Shown here: positions 55,147-64,000 of the stretch, piece after piece
Layout of the letters: each line of letters begins with the position of its first letter
Numbering within the stretch: the stretch's first letter is position 1
NCBI GenBank assembly: GCA_029945375.1
Contig: CM057058.1
Coordinates: forward strand, 620,001-684,000
Length of the DNA stretch: 64,000 bases
Direction: 5' to 3'
Source: Agaricus subrufescens
Taxonomy: Eukaryota; Basidiomycota; Agaricomycetes; Agaricales; Agaricaceae
Made by a program: the position numbers and the translations under genes
The notes under the pieces: generated by a model
Told to the model about the DNA's origin: nothing
Database searches by the model: none
The model's input: only the letters and a program-made list of their open reading frames with translations

Positions 55147-57930
55147 CTACATAGCGATACCACTCGGACGTCCAGAATGCAAGAATCGGTACCTCCACTT
55201 TGAGACCCCGTCAGCTGGATCGATGAATATTACTTCTACATAAGACATCTCAGTCCCGTCAACAAAAACCGTAGCGAGTAGATCTTGATTGTTTATGAAG
55301 TGTTGTGCAAAGCGTTGCGAGCAGTGAATGCAGGTAACCGGATATGTACTTGACCGATTGCTCTCATACCATTTCTTGTGCGATGGTTGATGTATGGAAC
55401 AATGAAAGCGGGGGACGCTTGTATCTTTGTTATCCTCAGTGCCCGAGTCAATTCGATAATACCTTTTGAACGTGGTAAGCCATCCTTCCCGCTGCCATAA
55501 ATCGTTTACTCTTCCCCTCCAGTGCTAAATTACCTGTCATTGAGTGAAATCACGACAGCCACCGAATTATAACTCACTTGACATGACGGGTTCCAGGGAC
55601 TAGAACCTTTAATAGGTTTTCCAGTAGGACTTAAAAATTGCAACTTGACGTTTCCACAGACAGCAGCATATTGAAGTGTGCGGAGAGTCACTCGCTTCAA
55701 CTTTCCGAGCTTTGTGAGCCCATCACGAAACCGGTCCTAATGATGATTTTCAGCATTTTAAAATACAATGAGACCTAAAGAAACTTACAAAGACGTTCTC
55801 TAGGAATTCATCAAATGGAAAATCATACGGAGATATTGTAAAACGTGTAGTCAACACATGAAAGCAGTATATACTCTTCTGAAAATCTTTATTAGAAGAG
55901 AAAACTATACGTGCTTGTCGTATTGCGTTTTGGTACAATATGATCCGGTTCTCCTCATCAGTCATGTGAAAACGCTCATCACAGGGCCACGAAAGCAAGA
56001 TATTGTCACAGTGACCTTTCATGAGGCCATGCGAATCAACGTGGACGTCTTTATCCTTAGCGACACCACCATCGTGAACTTCCTCTATAATTCGCAACGA
56101 AGTCAAATTGTCAAGTTGGTGACCCTCGGCTCTAAAGTCCCGAGAAAACCCAGACCTCTTGAAGTCCCGCAGAAAGTCATCAAATGATTTGTGATAGTAC
56201 GACAGCTGGTCATCCGCTTGGCCAGGTTCGGGAATCTTCATAACGGCGTGTAGATGACGGATAGCATCATATGCCTCGTCCTCGGTCAGCCCCAGTGCAT
56301 TACATTGCGTGCGGAATCCGAGATCATGAAAACGATTGTATGAGTGTAGGATTAGCAGCTTTCTGGTGTTTGTCATGGCATGATCCGGGACATTGGAAAG
56401 AATCCTCCTATACAACGTGTCAAGTTGATCCATCGGATGGCCCCTCCCTGGTACATGATCTTTCGGGACAGCATCAACGATTTCGAGTACATGCCGGAGT
56501 TGAGCAGCCGGCCCTCCATTGGTAGGATTGCCTATATACCGGGTCACCGTCGCAGCATATGCAAATAATCCTCCCGCGGCTGAGGCAAGTTTGGTGAATT
56601 CAAATTCCAATGGCCATTCTCGCCTGTGCCTCAGCGTCGGATGCTCATCTTTGATCTTCTTTAGCTCGTCGCGAAGATATCGTTGCACTTCTTCGCATGC
56701 GTCATTGGAATCGATTAGGATCTCCTCCTTGGTGTAAGCCCGTTTGACTTCGGCTTTATCAAAAAATTGGGTAATGTGGGGTTCGGGACGACTGGAAATG
56801 ATCCATGCAATGGGCGAGGTAGGGTTTTTAATACAGAAATCAGTAATCAGCTCGAGGAGCTTCCGCTGAGTAGCATGGTCATCGCATTCGTCGAGGCCAT
56901 CGATGACCACTAAGAACCGACGAGAGGGTTCAAAAATGCATTTGGAGTTGAACGGTTCAATAATAAACTTCTTGAACTGTACCGACAGTGATTTCTTGAG
57001 GAGAGATGGGTCAGAAGTAATTTGGTCACGGATGAATTGTCGGTAGGGCCCGCATTTAATGGCGAGCTGATAGGCAATGGTAATGATTGTCTTCTTTCCA
57101 TCGTTACGGCCGTTGATGGAAATGAAGATTGAGGCAAAGGTGATGCTATCATAGACCGTTTCGGTGATCATCTGCAAGACTGCCGACTTCCCAACTCCAG
57201 CAGGACCGACCACCCAACGCAGCTTTTCTTCATCATGACATTGTGTGATAAAGTCCAGACACCTTTGTATGATCGCTAGGCGAGTCCCGGGGTGACATCG
57301 AGGAGGAGGATCGCGAGCAGAAGAGTCAAACTCTGCTCCAATTATTGTCTCCTGTAGAAGCTTTTCTATGACTAGCGAAGGTATAAGTAACAGTAGAAAT
57401 TGCCATGTTCACTGTTCTTACAGTTGTCTCCACCGATATTATTCTCAATAAATGTGGTATCTCTCACAACAAAATTCTGTGCTTGATTAAATATTTGCTG
57501 AGACGAACGCTTTGAGACAATATTTCAAATTTGATGGGACACTCACATTTCGCCCATATGTGAATACTTGTCCTTGCGAGAGCGGATGTGACAAAGGGGG
57601 TGCAAGGTTGTGATCAGCTTGGTCTTCTAAACGATAAGTAGATGGCTGGGAGCTTAGAGTTGCACTAGAATACAGGGTGGTGGTAGCGAATGGAGCGGAA
57701 GTTCCTGAAGTTGAGAGCAAATGAAGACCGAACGTAGGGGGGAGCTCAGGATCTGCATGCCGACTCGATGAATTCACCTCCTCTGTATCACCGCTGGATG
57801 AAGAGATTAGTACAGTGTCATGAGAGACAGATGCGGGAGACGAGGGAGAGAACAGCAAAGAAACACGTTTTCTGAATCGAGAAAGCCAAGAAACGCGACT
57901 TTTGGCGGTCAAAGGGGGTTTGCCAGGCAT
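55147..57930 (-). CDS. NLR-11: NACHT NTPase; apparent frameshift is intronic
   Basis: Start MPGKPPLTAKSRVSWLSRFR at 57930, with a short exon 1 (about 127 codons). Exon 2: FNQAQNFVVRDTTFIENNI. The NACHT exon starts FIEKLLQETIIGAEF (Ile at the usual internal Met). Walker A GPAGVGKSAVLQM; Walker B FLVVIDGLDECDD; sensor PIAWIISSRPEPH; the loop NSKCIFEPSRRF differs from the usual MFGRLFEPSRRF. The intron before DRFRDGLTKL is 52 nt here and holds an in-frame TAG at its end (gtaagt...catcattag); spliced, the protein is open. The last exon: LWQREGWLTTFKRYYRIDS, CIHCSQRFAQHFINNQ, SKWRYRFLHSGRPSGIAM (Lys for the usual Glu), stop at 55147. Confidence 0.83.
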
Positions 57931-58030
57931 ACAAAAAGGCGTGAGGAAGAAGAGTGGGAAGAGTGATCCCACCTATATGTGGCCATCAAAAGTCCGAAGA
58001 ATGTCACAGCCATACTTGACATTAGGGTTC
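57931..58030 (-). promoter_or_regulatory. NLR-11 proximal promoter
   Basis: On the minus strand: agtatggctgtgacattctt, ggccacatataggtgggatc, actcttcccactcttcttcc before the ATG at 57930. GGGATCAC type with a short TATA-like run. Confidence 0.6.
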
Positions 58031-59048
58031 TGTGTAGCTGCAACGAGAATGTCAGCGATTCGGCTGTATTTAAGCAACACCCAAGCTCAGAACAGGATGA
58101 CTGTTTTCACTTGGCCTGCAAACGAAGTAAGAGTTATGTCAAAGGCAGATGGTAAACAAGCGTACAAACAAGACCACGAGGACAGGACTCTAACGGCATG
58201 ACAGACAACATGAGGTGACTATCACATCCCACTCTCTATCACGACAATCTGCTACGTGTCATTTCATTGATTCATCAATACATGGAATGTAGCCATCTCA
58301 AGGCTCCTCCTGTTGTTCAAATTGATGAGCATCTGCTAGCATGTATATTGCGTAGAACACAAGTAAACCAATTCTTGCAGAGGCCGCACAAGTTGGACAA
58401 AACTGGATGGACGGTGACATAAAATATCTTCCGCCGGCTTTGTCATCATTTGCGAGGCTGTTCGGCTGCAGTCGGCTTGGAGATCACCGGTAACTCTATC
58501 TCGATGATGCTGTCGAGCTTTTCGTATTTTCTTTCCGCCTTGCGCCCTCTGTCTCTACTTCTTCTCGCTGTTCATGAGCTATATCCTTCATCAGTTAAGA
58601 AATCTTCGTGAATATAGATAGGCCCTCACCCATACCTTAATTCTTAATTTATCTTTGTTCCGCCCCTTTTTACCTGCAATCCACTGCGCTGCAACACAGT
58701 GATCTAAAATGGGTAGAAATAACCGACAATGTTGTAATCAGCCGGCAGTCTACTTGTATGCAGGGTGACATATATAAGTTAACATCCAACCTGAGGTATC
58801 TACCCTCATTGTATTAGAATGTTCTCTGATCCGGGCTAGTGTCATTTGAGTTTCTAGTAGGATGACGTTGGAGGAAGAATGGGAGTCCTTAAAAATCCAC
58901 GTAAGTCTTAAATTTAAAAACAAGACTCAATGAGCGGTAACACTAGCACAGTACATGCTACTCAACACAAGATGAATTTCTTACATACAAAAAATAGTAT
59001 CTTCGCTCCGGCACTCTATCATTATAAAGAGTTAGTAACAAGGTGAAA
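58031..59048. other. Long spacer between NLR-11 and NLR-12
   Basis: About 1 kb, the longest spacer in the minus block. I see no gene, no decayed PDX2 or ENGase sequence and no transposon ends. AT-rich near 58890-59040. Confidence 0.45.
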
Positions 59049-61886
59049 CTACACATTAAGACTAGTCGGAGGTCCGGAATGTAAAAACCGGTATCTCCAT
59101 TCAGACACCCCATCATCTGGGTCGACAAACGAGGCTTCTACATAGGACATCAAAGTCGAATCCACGAAAACAAACACATGCAGGTCTGGATTATTCACAA
59201 AGTGGCGTGCAAAAAGTCGCGAGCAGTGAATGCACGCAGCGGCACGTCGAGAACTCTTGGCACGGGTGTTAACCCATTCTTGATGAGCTTGTTGATGCCT
59301 AGTTGTATGAAATTGGGGGATGTCTGTATCTTCGTCTTCTTCAGTGCCCGAATTATGCGAAAGATATCTTTGAAACTTTGTTGACCACCCCTGCCGCTGT
59401 GTCGTATCATCAAACTCCTCTTTTTCATGCTACATTGGCTGAGCTTCAATAGGGTCTCGACGATGACTAGGTCATAGCTCACCTCACAAGGCAAATGCCA
59501 GAGATCTGAGCGTTTAATATTGTTTCCAGTATGGTTCGTAAATCGTAACGAAACGTCTCCGCAGACTGCCGCATAATCAAGTGCTCTCAGAGGCACTCGC
59601 TTCAACTTGCCAAGTTTTGTGAGGTCCTGGCGAAATTGGTCCTGATGGGAGACCTCAGCATTCGAAATAGTACAAAGCCTAGTGAAACTCACAAAAGCAC
59701 TCTCCCGCAGTTTATGAAAAGGAAAGCTAAATGTAGGTGTAGTGAAACGTTTCGTCAGAGCATGAAAACAGGATATGTTTCCGAAAAGGCTATCACGATT
59801 AGGGAACATAATCTCTACCCAACGGATTACTGCAGTGTATAAGGTGATCCGCATACTCTCATCAGTTTTGTCAAAGCGTTCATCAGCGGGCCACGAAAGG
59901 GAAATGTTAAGACCTTGACCGTTCATGAGACCGGACCAGAGCTCAATATCTTCACCACCAGCTCCACCATCAGCACAGTCGTCTTGAAGCTCGTCGATGA
60001 TTCTCAACGAGATGCGATCACAGAGTTTATAAATCTCCGAGTTAAAGTCATGCGAAAATCCAGACCGTTCAGAGTCGGATAGAAAGTCGCCAAAAGATTT
60101 GTGATAATATGAGAGTTGGGCATCGGCTTGATCCGGTTCGGGAATTTTCATGACAGCATGGAGATGACCAATGGCATCATAGGCGTCCTCCTCCGTCAAC
60201 TCTAGTGCATTACACATCCCGCGGAATCCGGCATATTGAAAATCGTTCCCTGAACTCATCAGTAGAAGTTTTCTGGTGGTGACGATGACATTATCTGGGA
60301 CATTCGAAAGGATTCTCTTGTACAATGCATCGAGCCGATCCATTGGATGATTCCTCCCTGCTACATCGTCCTTAGGGCTAGTATCAATGACTTCGAGTAC
60401 ACGACGGAGCTGAGCAGCTGGGCCCCCATGGGTACGATCGCCTATATATCGGATGACAGTTGCAGCATACGCAAACAATCCTCCCGCCGCTGACGCAATT
60501 TTGGTGAATTCGTGCTCTAATGGCCACTCTCGCTTGTATCTGAGTGTAGGATGTTCGACTTTGATCTTCTTCAGCTCGTCACGAAGATATCGTTGCACCT
60601 CTTCGCACGCTTCATCAGAGTCTATCTCGATCTGCTCCTTAGAGCATATCTGTTTGACTTCGGCCTTGTCAAAAAACAAAGTAATCTGCGGCTCAGGCCG
60701 ACTGGCAATGATCCACGCAATGGGAGAGGTAGGGTGTTTGGTGCAGTATTCCGTGATCAGTTCAAGGAGATTTCGTTGAATAAGTGGGTCGTCGCACTCG
60801 TCGAGACCATCAATGACGATCAGGAACTGACGAGAAGGCTCGAAGAGACGTCCAAACATGAACGGTTCAACAATAAACTTGTTGAACTGTGCCGGTAATG
60901 ATTTCCCAAGGAGAGACGGGTCACGGTTGATCTGATCCCGGATGAATTGGCGATAGGGTCCACATTTAACAGCGAGCTGATAGGCAATTGTAACGAGAAT
61001 CTTCCTTCCATCGCTGCGCCCATTGATGGAAAGGAAGATGGAGGCAAAGATGACGTTATCCAGCGCCGTTTCGGTGACCATCTGCATGATTGCTGACTTC
61101 CCAACGCCAGCGGGACCAACGACCCAACGCAACTTTCCTTCATCGCTGCATTGGTTGATGAAGTCAAGGCACCGCTGTATAATCGCTAGGCGTGTTCCTG
61201 GGTGACATCGAGGCGGAGGATGACGGACGGAGGAGTCAAACTCTGCTCCAATTATCGTCTCCTGTAGAAGCTTCTCCATGACTAGTGGAGACATCAGTAA
61301 GTCTTGGCGTTGCAATTTGCACGGTGCTCACAGTTATCTGCAGTAGTTTTGCTCTCGATAAATACAGAGTCGTTCACAGTGACGTTGTGAGCGCTGTTGA
61401 ACATATGCTGGCAAAGTGTTTGTAAGAGTGTGTCTTAAATTGAACACGTTAAACAACGCTCACACTTGGTCCTTGCGAAGCTAGTAGGCGTGTTTGCAGG
61501 GGGTGTGGTAGTGCAAGGGGCTCAAGATCCCTACAAGATGGATCTTTTAGACAATGGATAGAACGCTGGGGGCTTGGGGTGGGACCAAGGCTTGCACTGT
61601 TTGCAGCGTAAGCGGGGGAGGTGCTTGAGGGCGGGCGAGGGGAGGAAGGAGGGGAGAACTTTGTATGTGCATTCTCCCTTGGTACGTCCAAAACGTCTGT
61701 CTTGCTGCTGGTAGATAAGAGAGTGTGCTGTTGAGAAGGAGAATCTGGGGATAGGCGATCGGAGCCAGGTGCGTCTAGTGGTCCTGTACTATGTCCAGGC
61801 AAGCCAGGCGGAGGAAAGACTGAGGAAGAGCCACGTTTCTTAAAGCGGCTGGAAAGCCAAGCAGAGACGCGAGATTTGGGTGGCAT
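59049..61886 (-). CDS. NLR-12: intact NACHT NTPase, divergent subfamily
   Basis: Start MPPKSRVSAWLSSRFKKRGS at 61886; exon 1 is about 140 codons. The NACHT exon starts FMEKLLQETIIGAEF with SSVRHPPPRCHPGTR. Walker A GPAGVGKSAIMQM; Walker B FLIVIDGLDECDD; sensor PIAWIIASRPEPQ. The segment NDFQYAGFRGMCNALEL is shared in type with NLR-13 and differs from the common form. The last exon must be read from acceptor tag at about 59430: KEEFDDTTQRQGWSTKFQRY, CIHCSRLFARHFVNNP, SEWRYRFLHSGPPTSLNV, stop at 59049. Reading straight through the intron before it gives a false 706-residue open frame. The family promoter box is not obvious upstream. Confidence 0.86.
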
Positions 61887-62410
61887 GGCCAATGGCAAGG
61901 AAGGAGCAAAGGGCCTTATTTCGAATTCACATGTTGTGTTAGGGCGCCTATCAGTCCATCATTTATCCACTGATGACTTCTCTCAGCGCGAACTCAACAC
62001 CGTGTGCCTATTGATTGTACCAAACAGTGAGTACGCTTTTTAGATGAATCCTCCTTGGTTACTTGATCTCTCACCCAGCAGTTCGCATGATCTCCATTAT
62101 TCCCACCGCGTCATATTTATGGTCTCGTAGTACAGCCGGTAAGTAGTAATTCTGGAGTCAATGATCCGTATTCTTCTAGTATTACTATGTATGCGTTAGC
62201 ATTTGTGACTCAGCTGGTGTTTTATTATCATGTCCTCGCCTTTCTCACTGCCAACGACATTCTCAGTCCCTAGTAGTAGTTTCTTTATCCCAGACGCATA
62301 TCATAGAGGTTGACAAGGTCACGTCAACACTCCATCGCCTTACGCCAATCTGCCTGTCAGCCGAGTGTTAAAAGAATTATGAACTAATAATACAAGTAAC
62401 AAGGTAAATA
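61887..62410. other. Spacer between NLR-12 and NLR-13
   Basis: About 520 bp. The conserved GGCTGTGACATTCCTCGTG box and TATA-like run seen before other copies are not recognisable upstream of NLR-12. No gene is seen. Confidence 0.45.
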
Positions 62411-64000
62411 CTACGTGTCAAAACCACTCGGATATCCAGAGTGTAAAAATCGGTATCTCCACTCCGACACCTCATCTTCTGGATCAACAAACGACACTTC
62501 TACATAGCACATTTGAGTCCGATCAACAAACACTGTAGCAAGTAAATCAGAGTAGTCTAGGAAAAGATGTTCAAGGCGATGCGAACAGTGAACGCAGGCC
62601 GCTTCAAGTTCAGTATGATCGTTAACCCATTCTTGATGATCTTGTTGAAGCGTGGCAATGGGGAACTGGGGGACTTCTGTATTGTCGTCATCTTCAGTGT
62701 TCGAGTTATCTCCAGTACCCGAACCAACTCGATAACACCTCTGAAATTCTGTTGAATAACCTTGTCGCTGGCCTAAATTGTCCAATATTTCTTTTGTATG
62801 CTATATATACTAATATTTAGTAAGTGCTCGGCAATGTCTGAATTATAACTTACCTTGCAAGACGGGTGCAAGGAATCGGAGACCTTAATATCACGTTCGC
62901 TAGGACTTGTAAACCGTAACTGAACAAGTCCACAGATAGCGGAATAATCAAGTGCCTGGAGAGGCAATTCTTTGAGTTTGCCAAGTTTTCCAAGTTCATT
63001 GCGAAAGCGATCCTGATAGGAGGGTTCAGTATTGGAGACAGTATCAAGTATAGTAGAACTTACAAAGGCGCATTCTTGGAGCTTATAGAAGGGAAAAGTA
63101 AAGGTAGGAATAGTGAAACGCGATGTCAAGATATGGAAGCAGGATATACTCTCGAAGAGGTTTTTATCACCGGAGAATGTTATCAGTACCCAACTGAGTG
63201 CTGTTTTGTACAACTCGATCCGCATCTTTTCATCGGGTATGCTAAAACGCTCATCATTAGGCCACGAAAGGGGAATGTTGTTCCAGTGACTTTTCAAGAG
63301 ACCACGCCAAATTTCAATGTCTACACCACGAGGCGCGCCGTCATCAGGACCACGTTGAACCTCTTCCAGAATTTTTAATGAAGCGTGATCAATGAGTTGA
63401 AGACTTTCGGTATTAAAGTCGCGAGCAAATCCAGATCGTTCGAAGTCCGATAGGAAATCGCCGAATGATTTGTGATAGTATGAGAGTTCAACATCATCAG
63501 CATTGTCAGGTTCGGGGATCTTCAAAACAGCGTGGAGATAGCAAGCGGCATCGTATGCATCTTCCTCTGTCAACTCCAGTGCGTTGCACAACCCGCGAAA
63601 CCCACTATCATAAAAACCTGACAGCGATCCAGAACACATAAGCAATAGTTTTTTCGTGTTGATCATGACATCATCCGGGACATTGGAAAGGATCCTCTTA
63701 TACAGCGCGTCCAATTGCGCCATCGGATGATCCCTTCCTAACACATTCTCCTTTGCGCTAGCGTCGATGATTTCGAGTACGCGACGGAGGTGAGCGGCCG
63801 GACCTCCATGAGTACGATCGCCTATATATCGAACCACAGTTGCAGCATACGCAAAAAGCCCACCAGCAGATGAAGCAATCTTGGTGAATTCATGCTCCAA
63901 CGGCCATTCTCGCTTGTACTTAAGCGTAGGGTGCGCGAGTTTAATCCTCCCTAGTTCCTCACGGAGGTAGCGTTGAACGTCCTCACATGCTTCATCAGAG
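62411..64000 (-). CDS. NLR-13: NACHT NTPase, N-terminal part beyond right edge
   Basis: Only the distal half is in the window. The sequence at the edge reads SDEACEDVQRYLREEL, so the P-loop and Walker B lie beyond 64000. Visible: EWPMEHEF-type block as EWPLEHEFTKIASSAGGLFA, GFRGLCNALELTEEDAYDAA, YYHKSFGDFLSDFERSGF, the 51-nt intron before DRFRNELGKLGKLKELPLQA, and the last exon NLGQRQGYSTEFQRCYRVGS, CVHCSHRLEHLFLDYS, SEWRYRFLHSGYPSGFDT, stop at 62411. The CxxC pair is kept although its neighbourhood is the most divergent of all copies. The cluster may continue to the right. Confidence 0.85.

Noticed and set aside
55740..55800. Frameshift and stop ending the NLR-11 NACHT frame
   Set aside because: Both lie inside the same intron (52 nt here). 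Downstream coding sequence is open and conserved, so I do not call it a pseudogene.
59195..59460. C-terminal extension of the NLR-12 open frame (706 residues)
   Set aside because: It reads through an intron into the wrong frame of the last exon. The conserved CxxC/SEWRYRFLHSG frame is reached only after the tag acceptor near 59430.
11215..64000. WD40, ankyrin, TPR or LRR sensor repeats on the NACHT proteins
   Set aside because: I read each C-terminal region and found only the CxxC domain and variable linkers, with no repeating units of those families.
11215..64000. Transposon-driven spread of the cluster
   Set aside because: No transposase, reverse transcriptase, LTR pairs or terminal inverted repeats were seen. 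Segmental duplication with flanking ENGase and PDX2 pieces explains the layout.
1..64000. tRNA, rRNA or CRISPR arrays
   Set aside because: None recognised by eye. Repeats present are gene-sized duplications and low-complexity codon runs.

Overview
The window is nuclear DNA from a filamentous fungus, most likely an Agaricomycete (Basidiomycota). The evidence is many short introns of about 50-60 bp with GT...AG ends, fungal housekeeping genes (Rna14, Hrp1, Pdx2, a cytosolic GH85 enzyme), and a large family of fungal NACHT NTPases. I cannot name the species from the sequence.

Left flank (1-10.8 kb): a secreted serine carboxypeptidase (S10, minus, cut by the left edge); rna14, an mRNA 3'-end processing factor (minus); a small O6-alkylguanine-DNA alkyltransferase (minus); and a GH85 endo-beta-N-acetylglucosaminidase (plus).

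The rest is dominated by a clustered family of 13 NACHT (STAND/NLR-like) genes, called NLR-1 to NLR-13 here in window order. NLR-1 to -4 (11.2-26.3 kb) lie on the plus strand. NLR-5 to -13 (30.7-64 kb) lie on the minus strand, and NLR-13 runs off the right edge. The two blocks point at each other and flank a two-gene island: hrp1 (minus, CFIB RNA-binding protein) and the glutaminase subunit of PLP synthase (PDX2/SNO, plus). All complete copies share one architecture. Exon 1 encodes a short cationic motif (S-W-[LF]-S-R-x-K-K-R type) followed by a Ser/Pro-rich tail of very variable length. Exon 2 is tiny and encodes a motif of the form FNxAHNFxxxDTxFIE. Exon 3 carries the NACHT ATPase and a winged-helix-like segment. 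A fourth exon of about 53 codons follows a 51-nt intron, and the last exon encodes a highly conserved domain with one CxxC pair ending in SEWRYRFLHSGRP. There are no WD40, ankyrin, TPR or LRR repeats. The best-resolved gene model (NLR-3) is five exons and 832 residues.

The intergenic DNA records how the cluster grew. Remnants of the GH85 gene's 3' end occur twice more inside the plus block. Decayed PDX2 copies sit beside NLR-1, NLR-7 and NLR-9, and the intact PDX2 sits beside NLR-5. Spacers between copies resemble each other. Most copies share a proximal promoter (GGCTGTGACATTCCTCGTG-like box, then a TATA-like stretch, then the ATG), so they may be co-regulated. I infer a rapidly duplicating, recombining fungal innate-immunity or self/non-self recognition locus. 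The functional role is inference; the architecture and duplication history are visible in the sequence.
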